64,000 bases of DNA, from the NCBI RefSeq assembly GCF_001039355.2, contig NW_019776178.1:33042-97041 (forward strand). Direction: 5' to 3'. Position 1 is the stretch's first letter, and every line of letters begins with the position of its first letter. The notes beneath the pieces are model-generated. The model was not told the origin of the DNA. It made no database searches and saw only the letters and a list, made by a program, of their open reading frames with translations. The stretch comes from Lingula anatina. Its lineage: Eukaryota; Brachiopoda; Lingulata; Lingulida; Lingulidae. The translations under genes and the position numbers were made by a program. This document shows positions 1 through 12,424 of the stretch, one piece after another.

Positions 1-548
1 CAAGCATGGTACACCATTGACACATAAGTATTTTCCATGCTATTGGACTCACAATTATTCAGTGGCATTATAATTTTGTTGTGATAACGCGATAGTTACT
101 CTCGACCAGCTGATCTGTATGTACATATCATATGTACGAGGACCAGGGTTGACTACATATGTATGTAAATGACTGTACGATTAAATTTGGAAACTGATCG
201 CTGTTAATGTTACAAAATGAAAGCATTTTCTCCACATTACAATAAAACACAGATAACCAAACCTGGTCGACTCCTTAAAATAACGTGATGATTTTGCATG
301 TTCTCCGTTTCGTGTGGGAAGAAATTTCCGCTAGAGGGCGATTCAATCACTACACAGTATCGCACCGCTAGGTGTGCTCACGTACTCTCACGTACAAGAT
401 TGATAACGTGCGCCAAACTTCGTTCTCTACTTCTATGGTTATCTGAACACTCAGAACACTGAACGATGTGCCTACAAAAATGCCCTGTTTATTTTCATCA
501 AGAAATGTAAATACATTGAATTAAAAAAAATTTACAGTGGTTATTTAA

Positions 549-807
549 GGCTTCGTTCACATGCAATATGTCTATTTTCTAAATTCTATTTTCTATTTGC
601 GGTATGTCTTATGATCTCGGTCTGTGCCCTGAATATCCCGCGGCGTAATTACTGGCAGCGCGAGTCAGTTACTATAAGTTACTATAAGTAACTGGCTCGC
701 GCTGCCAGTAATTACGCGGCGGGATATTCAGGGCACAGACCGTGATCATAAGATAGCGCGAATAGAAAATAGAATTTAGAAAATAGACATTGCATGTGAA
801 CCAAGCC
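549..807. mobile_element. 259-bp foldback MITE, Harbinger-like, TSD TAA
   Basis: The element is almost entirely palindromic. It begins GGCTT and ends AAGCC, with arms of about 120 bp. It is flanked by TAA on both sides (546-548 and 808-810), and the tandem paralogue has the empty site with a single TAA near 7625. A 3-bp TWA target duplication is typical of PIF/Harbinger elements; the superfamily call rests on that and on TIR form only. There is no coding capacity. Confidence 0.82.
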
Positions 808-1834
808 TAACTTCAAGCAAATAAGTTGTATCCACCTAGAATATTCTCTTTACTCTCTGCGTTTGTTGCAGGCCCAAGTACGTACACTGGCGGAGCTATA
901 GGCCCCTACATAAAGGATTTCGCAAAGCCTTTGCAATGAAAGGGTAGGGCTGGCACAAGGAAAAACTTTCAACTTCGCTTTGCTCGATAAATTTGAAGCT
1001 GTACACAATGACAATATTATTGTAAATGTTGGACGCGGTAATGTAAAAATGTTTTGTTTTTGCGTTTCATTTTTTCTTATTTTTGAGGAATGGAGGAAAT
1101 TTCGTAATAAAGTTAACGTTCTTATTGAATTCATTGAGTTTTTTTATTTTAATGAACGCATTGGAGAACAAACATCATTTGCGGACTGAACCGGTCACCG
1201 ACTATGGACTGTAGGGAGTCGGTTTTATTTTTTGAAAATAACGATTTGAACAGTATTAGAATTGACAATTTATTATAATACATTTGACCAATACATGTAC
1301 ATATTTGAAAAATTGATTAATTAATAAAGCGTCCTTTACGGTAACTAAATATTAACTTTGGTCTGAAATCGTTCTGTAATGTTGTAAGCTTAAGTTATAA
1401 AGTCGTCTACATATATGTAAAGAAGTGGATATATAGTTTGTTTCATGGAGTCGGCTGTAGAGTGGGCTACTTCAAAATCAATCGTGAAACTTGTGGGACG
1501 CACTGAAGCAGCCGCAGTTTACAGCAGCTAGTCCTCTAGCCATTGTCAACAATATTGCGGACACTGCTGTTTGCAGTCAGAGGTCCCATCTCAAGCTGTT
1601 CTTCCGCCAACACTTCCTGTGATGACAAAAACGTTGCATATAATAAGTCATTAAACTACATCTCAATATCATAAGCATGGAATGTTTAAGAATGTTTAAA
1701 GAAAATAAATTACACCTTTTCCATTGCATACACGTTATTTCGACTTATATGCATGTACAATTTGCTTGAAGTCCGTGAAGGTTCACTCTAATGGCGCTAT
1801 TCCACACCGACTACCAATTCCACGAACAATTTAG

Positions 1835-1971
1835 AAATAAGTGGGGAATCGTGGGATTTTGCACATTTCTGGTAGAAGTCTTAGCCCTGTAGGATTCAGT
1901 TACAAACTGGTTAAGAAAGACTTAAGAATATTCGGGGGATTCTGCTTGAACAGTACGAATGTTGTCAAGAG
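1835..1971 (+). repeat. 137-bp inverted arm (left)
   Basis: This arm is near-identical in reverse complement to 2635-2771. The paralogue contains this arm (around 8690-8820) but not the right one, so this arm is the older sequence. Confidence 0.82.
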
Positions 1972-2332
1972 ATAGTTATGATTTTTTAAAACGTTAGGAA
2001 TATTTTACGAATATTAGTATTTAGTTAACAGAAAGCTAATTAAGGGTATTGTTACCCTTTATTATCATCCAAATTCCGAAAATGAGTTTTTTTCTGCATC
2101 TAATTATTCAGTAATGCATCTGTCTTTGTGCTGATTAAAAAAAAAATAAAAATATAAAAAAACTCTCAAAAATATGAAATAACAGCGTTTATATTTTTTC
2201 GTTGCAATGTATAAGCATAGGCAACTCAAAGCTTTGATAGTCTATTTAACACCTTTCTATTTTGAGGTGAGATACAGTAGAAATCGGTATGGGACGTAAC
2301 TTCACCCTTGAACAAAATTAAGTAAAAACCTG

Positions 2333-2635
2333 GGCCCAGTTTTATAAAGAACGTTTAGCACTAACCAGTGTTTAACTCTAACCGGTGGATAAATTCTCCT
2401 AAACCCTGATAAATGAAATTGTTTTATAAACAGTGTTTAAACAGTCCGTTAGTTAATTCACCTTTAAATAAGTATTTTATCCAGTTAAACACTGGCCAGC
2501 TAACTGATTGGCTGTTTGAACACTGTATATGAAAAACAATTTAACCATCTTTTAGTTAATGGGTATTAGGAGAATTTATCCACTGGTTAGGCTTATACAC
2601 TGGTTAGTGCTAAACGTCCTTTATAAAACTGGGCC
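2333..2635. mobile_element. 303-bp TIR element (MITE)
   Basis: The ends read GGCCCAGTTTTATAAAG and CTTTATAAAACTGGGCC, followed inward by a shared GTTTAGCACTAACCAGTG in inverted orientation. It is non-coding. It forms the left part of a 504-bp segment (2334-2837) absent from the tandem paralogue. Confidence 0.78.
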
Positions 2636-2771
2636 TCTTGACAACATTCGTACTGTTCAAGCAGAATCCCCCGAATATTCTTAAGTCTTTCTTAACCAGT
2701 TTGTAACTGAATCCTACAGGGCTAAGACTTCTACCAGAAATGTGCAAAATCCCACGATTCCCCACTTATTT
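2635..2771 (-). repeat. 137-bp inverted arm (right), inside the 504-bp insertion
   Basis: This is the reverse-complement copy of 1835-1971, directly abutting the MITE at 2333-2635. It is followed at about 2782-2836 by a further duplicated tract that also occurs in the kinase intron (4405-4452 and 10603-10650). The insertion is therefore built from local sequence plus a MITE. Confidence 0.8.
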
Positions 2772-3012
2772 TTATATAGCGAACCTTGGCGAAGAGCGAA
2801 GCGGTATCCCAAATCAGACCCGACCAAATCAGACCCGAATTTATCTATTCCTGTTCATGGCATTCGTAGTCGGTGTGGAACAGGGCTGTAGGGAAGCAGC
2901 GAGTATTTACTTTATAAGAAGCAGTCAGTGTCATAAAACCAGGCGTTACCTGAGCAATGTCTAAAATGGGAGAGGTGACCATATCGGTTGGAAAATTATT
3001 CACGTAGTAGTC

Positions 3013-3180
3013 CAGGGGCGGATTTAGGCCGTCTTCTGGGTCTTCTGGAAGACGGTCAGATTTTTAACTTAACATTGACGGGTATCTAATTTTTTCTGTC
3101 GGAAGACGGTCAAAAATGGAGGATTGATCAACAAAGATAATTTGGAAGACTGTCAGAAAATATCTCTGGATCCGCCCCTG
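3013..3180. mobile_element. 168-bp MITE inserted in kinase copy 1 exon 8
   Basis: The element starts CAGGGGCGGAT and ends ATCCGCCCCTG. TAGTC is duplicated on each side (3008-3012 and 3181-3185). The paralogue at about 9355-9365 has the uninterrupted exon with one TAGTC. There is no coding capacity. A matching terminal sequence occurs alone at 6957 in the spacer between the duplicated units. Confidence 0.85.
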
Positions 3181-6100
3181 TAGTCACAGAGCCAACTGAA
3201 ATTAAATTAATAAATGAATATAAAATTATAACAGACAAATGAATGTAGTGAATTATGGCTTTAAAAAGTTCAATAAAATTGCTAGCGATAAGGAGCCTTG
3301 AAGGAAGAAAAATAACATTGATAAATTTCCTACCGATGACTTAAAAGGCCAGTCATGTTGTCAATTCTTTGGTTCACGTTGCTGAAATGAAATGAATCAG
3401 TGCTGAAAGTTCAATATGAGACCAGTTGGGGATAATGGCAACTGAAGACAAACTATTTCTTCGGAGTAAGCAAGACTTATTTTAAAAAGTGCATTATGAA
3501 TTTTTGTGTCTTTAGACAGGCCAATGCTACCCTAGGTTCTAGATTTCACTGTTGCCATCTCCATTTCATATATAACCCATATCAGCAATACGGATACTGT
3601 AAAGCTACCCCATAAGGTATGAATAGTAAGCAAGCTAGCTTTATAGTGCCCTGACACTCAGGACAGCCAATGCTTAAAAGGCTATAGTTGATAGAGTTGT
3701 TCACGGCATTTCATTAAGGCATTTGCTTACCAGACTAATCTGTTAATCAGATCCCTGAAGACATGCTCTGTATCTGTGTAGATGATGGTGCCTTGGAGGA
3801 TTTTCATTATGGCTTCTGCTCTAGTTGGCAACTCGGTCCAAAGTGGGTGTCTAAATAAATCGACTAAAGTTATATGTCTTCCAACACTTCCTACTTTTCT
3901 AAAACTATAAAGTTTTTTTTTTATTAGTGCTTAATTTTCAGGTTTCCTGTTCATACGACTTGGCGTAATATTTTCTATCAGAACTATTGGCATGAATAAC
4001 AGTTCAGTCATTATTCAAATAACTGCATCCTTTTTATTACCTTCCCTCCATCAATTCAAATAACAGGACACCCAAGGCGTAATAGTCTGCCCTCCAAGAG
4101 GCGGCGCCATCCCTCAGCACCTCTGGAGTCATGTTTTTATATAGGGTGAAATTCATGAACTCCACTCCATGGACACTCTCCCCGGCCTCATTTAAAGGGT
4201 GAACGGACCCCAAATCACACTGTAAGAAAGAAATCCGCATTTATAATTGAATGAAAAATGGAATTTTCTGGTTACCAAAAATGAAAACGCTGATTTCATC
4301 CAAAGTTTTTTTTATCAGTCTAATACAAAATCATATTTTTTACCAGTCATAACATGTTTTCATTCAGATTGGTGACACATTACAGTTATTTTAGGTACGT
4401 AAAAGCGAACCTTGGCGAAGAGCGAAGCGGTATCCCAAATCAGACCCGACCAAGGAAAGTCGCAAGGCAAGAAGAGAGAAATAACCTGAATTTATTTACT
4501 CAGAGAGACAAAACTAAGCCACAACAAAGCGAACATCTTACTAGTTTAGGGATCCCGTGCACACTTATCAACACGTTATTCGTTTTTATATCAAAGTGAG
4601 CAACGCTCCGTTGGTGCAAGTGCCCAATAGCCATACAGACACAAGTGGCTACATACTTCACCATCTGAAGAGGAACTTCGTCCCTAAGAAATAAATAAAA
4701 TCAACTGTCAGTATGATATTTTTGTTAGCATTAATGGAAATATATTTTGTTGAATAACGCTTTTTTAAGAAATAGCTATTTTAAGGATCGAACAAGATAA
4801 AATCAGAAAAAAAATGAAAGGATTGTTTAAAGAAATGGAAGTAATGTTATTACTTACAAGAATGTTTCCCAATACTCCCGGAGAATGTCCAGGTCCATTG
4901 GACATAACTCCGACAACAGGACGGGAAAACCCCGTCGTAAGTCGAATGAGTGAACAAGTCTGGAACGGAAATTTCTCATATCAGACTGAGATTAACTAAA
5001 TCGGGTGGACGAAAGTTTCTGAACCTGTACAGAGTAATTTCTCATTGTATGATAACTAATTGAGATTTTACAGTTACTGGTTTATGACGGTTTTATCCGT
5101 CCAGTATGTATTTATTCTCATTCAATTTATTATAATGGTATTGTGAAATATGTTGATAATCTAAGTGCCAAGTTTTTAACGAGATAAAGAGATTATTATT
5201 TGGCGTATTTCATAAAAGACACCCGTGTTTCATAGGTATGTAAGCTTACAAATTAATCAACATATTAAATTGTTTGTATTTAACTGATAAACAACCTTAA
5301 GATAAATTTGCTGTCTATCCTCTTCATATAAGAAACTTCTCTGTAGATGGACCTTGCATAGGCCTCGGAGGTTGGCACCTTTAATGCCAGGTTGTTTTTA
5401 AACTAAACGTAAAATATTTCGGTTAGTGGAATGTTACATCCGTAAATAATAATAGCAAGGATAAACTGGTTTCATCACTAAATCACTGTAAACATATTGT
5501 TCTGCTGCTACTGCTTAAAATATCTAAAAAATACATAATAACTGTCATGTCTGTGTGTACCAATGCTACTACATGTATTATAGCTACTACCGCTATCCCA
5601 GTAACACCTTCGTTTGTTTATCACGATAAGTTCAATACCTTGTATACTGCACCGAATCCTCCACCTCCCAAAATCGGAAGCATCGTGTCTTCCTTCCAAA
5701 AAAGAGCCCGAACCTTAAGCATTGAATAAAGGGAAATCGATAAAAAGTGCAAAACTCTAGACTTAAATTTGCATTTATCTGAGCATATCCTAGATATGAA
5801 ATGATTGAAACTTCACTCTTAGTTACCAAGACAAATTGAATGTTCTTGGCAAGTGAAATTATCAAATTTAGTTAAATAGATGGTTAAATAAAATGGACCG
5901 ATTACATCTAAAACTTAACTTTAAAGACACCCCATGGAATCTTATTTTGATTTATAATCTTGAACAAAGTAACAATGGCCGTAAAGGGGTTGATGCACAG
6001 ATATATTGGTACCAACAGTTTTTCGATTTTTGTTCTGCTAAAAAGCAATATCTTACCTCGTTTTCGAGTCTGAATGTTTCTCTGTGAAAAAAGTACATGT

Positions 6101-6255
6101 AACTGTATTTCATGCCTAAAAAGGCCATATGTGACGCAACTATCATCGTGTATATAGTCTATTTTACTCGAAAGAAAATCGCCGTAATCACTTCGCTTTC
6201 GAGCAGCATATCTCCAGTAGCTTTTGTGTTACCTGGTAACGTCGGCACGGGCCAA

Positions 6256-6263
6256 TGACGTCA
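6256..6263. promoter_or_regulatory. CRE palindrome with adjacent CCAAT, kinase copy 1
   Basis: TGACGTCA, the full cAMP-response element consensus, overlaps the end of a CCAAT box (read CCAATGACGTCA on the plus strand). It lies about 110 bp upstream of the kinase start codon on the minus strand. The same block is preserved in the other copy at 12417-12424. The position suits a core promoter. Confidence 0.5.
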
Positions 6264-6480
6264 CAATATGTTTTGCCTTTTAAGGATATATTTATCACGT
6301 GAAATATGCATGGGAAATGGAAAATGGGCGTTTTTTCATGGAGACAGTTGTAAAGTTGAAAGTATATTGCTACTGCCCATAGTGACAATGATTTTAATAA
6401 ACGCAATATTCTTTACCGACTTGTAACTTGCTTGCTTACATTTCTTTTGAAGTAATATTAAATTCTCTATTTTAAAAAGA

Positions 6481-7056
6481 AAAAACTCTGTTCAGCGGTG
6501 CGTTAATTAGAAGATCTTCCCCACTGTTAATAAATGGAAAGGGCTATTAAGCTGTATATAAATACGTATGACTTAAAAGTCAGTATAGATCAGCAAGATT
6601 TAAAATTAATAATGTAGTGTATATTGAAAAAGAATACCAGAAAGTTTCGAAAATACGACCCTAGAGTGGCTGAAAGAAAGTTTATTTTGTGGGAAATAAT
6701 GACGCGATGAAAATTTCAAATAATAATAAATTTAAATATTAATAGCATGGAAAGTTTATTGCTTTTATCAACTTTCGCACAATTGTTAGACACAGCCTCC
6801 TGAGTAAGTTACTCATTCACGTATAGGTCTATCATTTTAAGTTTAGGCCTACTATGTGAAAAAGAGACAAGATACCAGGATTATCAACGAACTAAGTGAA
6901 TGTCCTTCTTGGGAGTTCAACCCCCTTGATAAAACAGAAGGCTGCGAATTGTTTTGCAGGGGCGGATCCAGGGCTCCGTATCTCGAAAGGTTCGCTATGT
7001 TGCGCACGTGCGTTAGTGTCTCGATTCCATAACCGATTCTATTTCGAGATACGGGG
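6481..7056. other. Spacer between the two duplicated units
   Basis: This is single-copy DNA. It contains CAGGGGCGGATCCAGG at 6957-6972, matching the end of the MITE at 3013-3180, and a short inverted pair CGTATCTCGA / TCGAGATACG around 6977 and 7040. No gene was found. Confidence 0.6.
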
Positions 7057-7173
7057 CCATGGTATACCAGTGACACATTAGTATTTTCATGCTATTGGAC
7101 TCACAATTATGCAATGACATTATAATTTTGTTGTGATAACGCGATCGTTACTCTCGACCAGCTGATCTATCTA

Positions 7174-7175
<2 letters not shown>

Positions 7176-7228
<53 letters not shown>
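7176..7228. repeat. (TA)n microsatellite
   Basis: An uninterrupted TA dinucleotide run in the right duplication copy; the left copy has only a short non-repetitive equivalent near base 120. Confidence 0.9.
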
Positions 7229-7232
<4 letters not shown>

Positions 7233-8356
7233 GAGGACCGGGGTTGACTTACATATGTATGTAAATGACTGTACGATTACACTTTGAAACTGTTCGCTGT
7301 TAATGTTACAAAATGAAACCATTTTCTCCACGTTACAATAAAACACAGATAACCAAACCTGGTCGACTCCTTAAAATAACGTGATGATTTTGCATGTTCT
7401 CCGTTTCGTGTGGGAAGAAATTTCCGCTAGAGGGCGTTTCGATCATAACACAGTATCGCACCGCTAGGTGTGCTCACGTACTCTCACGTACAAGATTGAT
7501 AACGTGCGCCAAACTTCGTTATCTGAACACTCAGAACACTGAACGATGTGCCTACAAAAATGCCCTGTTTATTTTCATCAAGAAATGTAAATACAATGAA
7601 TTAAAAAAAATTACAGTGGTTATTTAACTTCAAGCAAATAAGTTGTATCCACCTAGAATATTCTTTTACTCTCTGCGTTTGTTGCAGGCCCAAGTACGTA
7701 CACTAGCGGAGCTATAGGCCCCTACATAAAGGATTTCGCAAAGCCTTTGCAATGAAAGGGTAGGGCTGGCACAAGGAAAAACTTTCAACTTCGCTTTGCT
7801 CGATAAATTTGAAGCTGTACACAATGACAATATTATTGTAAATGTTGGACGCGGTAATGTAAAAATGTTTTGTTTTTGCGTTTCATTTTTTCTTATTTTT
7901 GAGGAATGGAGGAAATTTCGTAATAAAGTTAACGTTCTTATTGAATTCATTGAGTTTTTTTATTTTAATGAACGCATTGGAGAACAAACATCATTTGCGG
8001 ACTGAACCGGTCACCGACTATGGACTGTAGGGAGTCGGTTTTATTTTTTGAAAATAACGATTTGAACAGTATTAGAATTGACAATTTATTATAATACATT
8101 TGACTAATACATGTACATATTTGAAAAATTGATTAATTAATAAAGCGTCCTTTACGGTAACTAAATATTAACTTTGGTCTGAAATCGTTCTGTAATGTTG
8201 TAAGCTTAAGTTATAAAGTCGTCTACATATATGTAAAGAAGTGGATATATAGTTTGTTTCATGGAGTCGGCTGTAGAGTGGGCTACTTCAAAATGAAACG
8301 TGAAATTAAACTTGTGGGACGCATTGAAGCAGCCGTAGTTTACAGCAGCTAGTTCT

Positions 8357-11300
8357 CTAGCCATTGTCAACAATATTGCGGACACTGCTGTTTGCAGTCA
8401 GAGGTCCCATCTCAAGCTGTTCTTCCGCCAACACTTCCTGTAATGACAAAAACGTTGCATATAATAAGTCATTAAACTACATCTCAATATCATAAGCATG
8501 GAATGTTTAAGAATGTTTAAAGAAAATAAAAATTACACCTTTTCCATTGCATACACGTAGGCTATGGAGGAGCTGACATTTGGTTATTTCGACTTATATG
8601 CATGTACAATTTGCTTGAAGTCCGTGAAGGTTCACTCTAATGGCGCTATTCCACACCGACTACCAATTCTACGAACAATTTAGAAATTAGTGGGGAATCG
8701 TGGGATTTTGCACATTTCTGGTAGAAGTCTTGGCCCTGTAGGATTCAGTTACAAATTGGTTAAGAAAGACTTAAGAATATTCGGGGGATTCTGCTTGAAC
8801 AGTACGAATGTTGTCAAGAGATAGTTATGATTTTTTAAAACGTTAGGAATACTTTACGAATATTAGTATTTAGTTAACAGAAAGCTAATTAAGGATATTG
8901 TTACCCTTTATTATCATCCAAATTCCGAAAATGAGTTTTTTACTGCATCTAATTATTCAATAATGCATCTGTCTTTGTGCTGATTTAAAAAAATAAAAAA
9001 ATAAAAAAAACTCTCAAAAATATAAATAGGCCCTAACAGCGTTTATATTTTTTCGTTGCAATGTATAAGCATAGGCAACTCAAAGCTTTGATAGTCTATT
9101 TAACACCTTTCTATTTGGAGGTGAGGTACAGTAGAAATAGGTATGGGACGTAACTTCACCCTCGAACAAAATTAAGTAAAAACCTGGAATTTATCTATTC
9201 CTGTTCATGGCATTCGTAGTCGGTGTGGAACAGGGCTGTAGGAAGCAGCGAGTATTCACTTTATTAGAAGCAGTCAGTGTCATAAAACCAGGCGTTACCT
9301 GAGCAATGTCTAAAATGGGAGAGGTGACCATATCGGTTGGAAAATTATTCACGTAGTAGTCACAGAGCCAACTGAAATTGAATTAATAAATGAATATAAA
9401 ACTATAACAGACAAATGAATGTAGTGAACTATGGCTTTAAAAAGTTCAATAAAATTGCTAGCGATAAGGAGCCTTGAAGGAAGAAAAATAACATTGATAA
9501 ATTTCCTACCGATGACTTAAAAGGCCAGTCATGTTGTCAATTCTTTGGTTCACGTTGCTGAAATGAAATGAATCAGTGCTGAAAGTTCAATATGAGACCA
9601 GTTGGGGATAATGGCAACTGAAGACAAACTATTTCTTCGGAGTAAGCAAGACTTATTTTAAAAAGTGCATTATTAATTTTTGTGTCTTTAGACAGGCCAA
9701 TGCTACCCTAGGTTCCAGATTTCACTATTGCCATCTCCATTTCATATATAACCCATATCAGCAATACGGATACTGTAAAGCTACCCCATAAGGTATGTAA
9801 GTAAGCAAGCTAGCTTTATAGTGCCCTGACACTCAGGACAGCCAATGCTTAAAAGGCTAGTGATAAATTTGTTCACGGCATTTCATTAAGGCATTTGCTT
9901 ACCAGACTAATCTGTTAATCAGATCCCTGAAGACATGCTCTGTATCTGTGTAGATGATGGTGCCTTGGAGGATTTTCATTATGGCTTCTGCTCTAGTTGG
10001 CAACTCGGTCCAAAGTGGGTGTCTAAATAAATCGACTAGAGTTATATGTCTTCCAACACTTCCTACTTTTCTAAAACTATAAAGTTTTTTTAAATTAGTG
10101 CTTAATTTTCAGGTTTCCTGTTCATACGACTTGCAGCTACAAAGAAAAGGGTGTTATTTTGGCGTAATATTTTCTATCAGAACTATTGGCATGAATAACA
10201 GTTCAGTCATTATTCACATAACTGCATTCTTTTTATTACCTTCCCTCCATCAATTCAAATAACAGGACACCCAAGGCGTAATAGTCTGCTCTCCAAGAGA
10301 CGGCGCCACCCCTCAGCACCTCTGGGGTCATGTTTTTATAGAGGGTGAAATTCATGAACTCCACTCCGTGTATACTCTCCCCGGCCTCATTTAAAGGGTG
10401 AACGGACCCCAAATCACACTGTAAGAAAGAAATCCGCATTTATAATTGAATGAAAAATGGAATTTTCTGGTTACCAAAAATGAAAAGGCTGATTACACAT
10501 CCAAAGTTTTTATCAGTCTAATACAAAATCATATTTTTTACCAGTCATAACATGTTTTTATTCAGATTGGTGACACATTACAGTTATTTTAGGTACGTAA
10601 AAGCGAGCCTTGGCGAAAAGCGAAGCGGTATCCCAAATCAGACCCGACCAAGGAAAGTCGCAAGGCAAGAAGAGAGAAATAACCTGAATTTATTTGCTCG
10701 GAGAGACAAAACTAAACCACAACAAAGCGAACATCTTACTAGTTTGGGGATCCCGTGCACACTTATCAACACGTTATTCGTTTTTATATCAAAATGGGCT
10801 ACGCTCCGTTGGTGCAAGTGCCCAATAGCCATACAGACACAAGTGGCTACATACTTCACCATCTGAAGAGGAACTTCGTCCCTAAGAAATAAATAAAACC
10901 AACTGTCAGTATGATATTTTTGTTAACATTCAGGGGAAAACATTTTGTTGGATAACGCATTTTTATGAAATAGACATTTTTAGGATCGAACAAGATAAAA
11001 TCAGAAAAAAATGAAAGGATTGCTTAAAGAAATGAAAGTAATGTTATTACTTACAAGAATGTTTCCCAATACTCCCGGAGAATGTCCAGGTCCATTGGAC
11101 ATAACTCCGACAACAGGACGGGAAATCCACGTCGTAAGTCGAATGAGTGAACATGTCTGGAACGGAAATTTCTCATATCAGACTGAGATTAACTAAATCG
11201 GGTTGACGAAAGATTCTGAACCTGTACAGAGTAATTTCTCATTGTATGATAAATAATTGAGATTTTACAGTTTATGACGGTTTTATCCGTCCAGTATGTA

Positions 11301-12307
11301 TTTATTCTCATTCAATTTATTATAATGGTATTGTGAAATATGTTGATAATCTAAGTGCCAAACTTTTAACGAGGTAAAGAGATTATTATTTGGCGTATTT
11401 CATAAAAGACACCCGTGTTTCATAGGTATGTAAGCAAATTAATAAACATATTAAATTGTTTGTATTTAACTGATAAACAACCTTAAGATAAATTTGCTGT
11501 CTATCCTCTTCATAAAAGAAACTTCTCTGTAGATGGACCTTGCATAGGCCTCGGAGGTTGGTACCTTTAATGCCAGGTCGTTTTTAAACTAAACGTAAAA
11601 TATTTCGGTTAGTGGAATGTCACATCCGTAAATAACGATAGCAAAGATAAACTGGCTTCCTTACTAAATCACTGTAAACATATTGTTCTGCTGCTACTGC
11701 TTAAATATCTAAAAATACATAATAACTGTCATGTCTGTGTGTACCAATGCTTCTGTTATTGCTACTCCAGCTTTCCCAGTATCACTTTCGTTTGTTTATC
11801 ACGATAAGTTCAATACCTTGTATACTGCACCGAATCCTCCACCTCCCAAAATCGGAAGCATCGTGTCTTCCTTCCAAAAAAGAGCCCGAACCTTAAGCAT
11901 TGAATAAAGGGAAATCGATAAAAAGTGCAAAACTCTAGACTTAAATTTGCTTTTATCTGAGCATACCTATAGATGAAATAATTGAAACTTCGCTCTTAGT
12001 TACCAAGACAAATTGAATCTTCTTGGCGAGTGAAATTATCAAAATTAGTAAAATAAAATGGCCCGATTACTTCTTAAACTAAACTTTAAAGACGCCCCAT
12101 GGAATCTTATTTTGATTAATAAGAACAAAGCAACAATGGTTGTAAAGGGATTGATGCACAGATATATTGGTACCATCAGTTTTTCGATTTTTGTTCTGCT
12201 AAAAAGCAACATCTTACCTCGTTTTCGAGTCTGAATGTTTCTCTGTGAAAAATATACATGTAACTGTATTTCATGCCTAAAAAGGCCAAATGTGACGCAA
12301 CTATCAT
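8357..12307 (-). CDS. Protein kinase, intact tandem copy, 9 exons, 322 aa
   Basis: Exons on the minus strand: 12307-12218, 11891-11817, 11588-11482, 11156-11055, 10881-10740, 10418-10240, 10022-9903, 9371-9299, 8437-8357. All introns are GT-AG and the phases agree, giving 969 nt including the stop. Kinase landmarks: glycine loop GGGGFGAVYK (residues 46-55), beta3 lysine in ALKV (K63), alphaC glutamate E77, catalytic loop HFDIKTNNVL (154-163), metal-binding DLG (174-176), TPEV in place of APE (203-206) and D217 of the F helix. All catalytic residues are present. The loop is non-RD (HFD) and the magnesium motif is DLG instead of DFG. There is no other domain and no membrane segment. I do not recognise the subfamily. 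The start is the first in-frame ATG upstream of exon 1's donor and is the least certain part. Confidence 0.82.
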
Positions 12308-12416
12308 CGTGTATATAGTCTATTTTACTCGAAAGAAAATCGCCGTAATCACTTCGCTTGCGCGCAGCATATCTCCAGTAACTTTTATGTTACCTGGTAA
12401 CGTCGGCACGGGCCAA

Positions 12417-12424
12417 TGACGTCA
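12417..12424. promoter_or_regulatory. CRE palindrome with adjacent CCAAT, kinase copy 2
   Basis: The TGACGTCA and CCAAT arrangement is identical to that at 6256-6263, about 110 bp upstream of the intact kinase start. Both tandem copies therefore carry the same promoter-proximal element and could be co-regulated. Confidence 0.5.

Larger units (their letters stand above)
1536..6146 (-). pseudogene. Protein kinase, second tandem copy, exon 8 broken by a MITE
   Basis: This is the paralogue of the gene at 8357-12307, with the same nine-exon structure: 6146-6057, 5713-5639, 5402-5296, 4959-4858, 4683-4542, 4219-4041, 3850-3731, 3195-2950 (interrupted) and 1616-1536. Exons 1-7 are the same length as in the other copy, and the glycine loop, lysine, HFD, DLG and TPEV motifs are kept. 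In exon 8 a 168-bp element plus a 5-bp target duplication (173 bp, not a multiple of 3) shifts the frame. Read through, the protein takes about eight element-encoded residues after residue 277 and stops near residue 285 instead of 322. The kinase core up to the F helix would still be made, so this could be a truncated but expressed kinase instead of a dead gene. Confidence 0.72.
1..6480. repeat. Left copy of a ~6 kb segmental tandem duplication
   Basis: Bases 1-6480 align along their whole length with 7057-12655 in direct orientation, with only scattered substitutions and small indels outside three insertions. The correspondence starts at a shared tract ending in the trinucleotide-rich text around base 40 and 7090, and it fades at an A-rich tract near 6470 and 12650. 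The unit contains one complete minus-strand kinase gene with its upstream region. The left copy is longer because of insertions at 549-807, 2334-2837 and 3013-3180. Between the copies, 6481-7056 is single-copy. High similarity in introns as well as exons points to a recent duplication. Confidence 0.93.

Noticed and set aside
850-1189. Overlapping 94- and 69-codon frames, repeated at 7666-8005
   Set aside because: Conserved only because the segment is duplicated; no domain, no splice context, and they lie in the 3' flank of the kinase copies.
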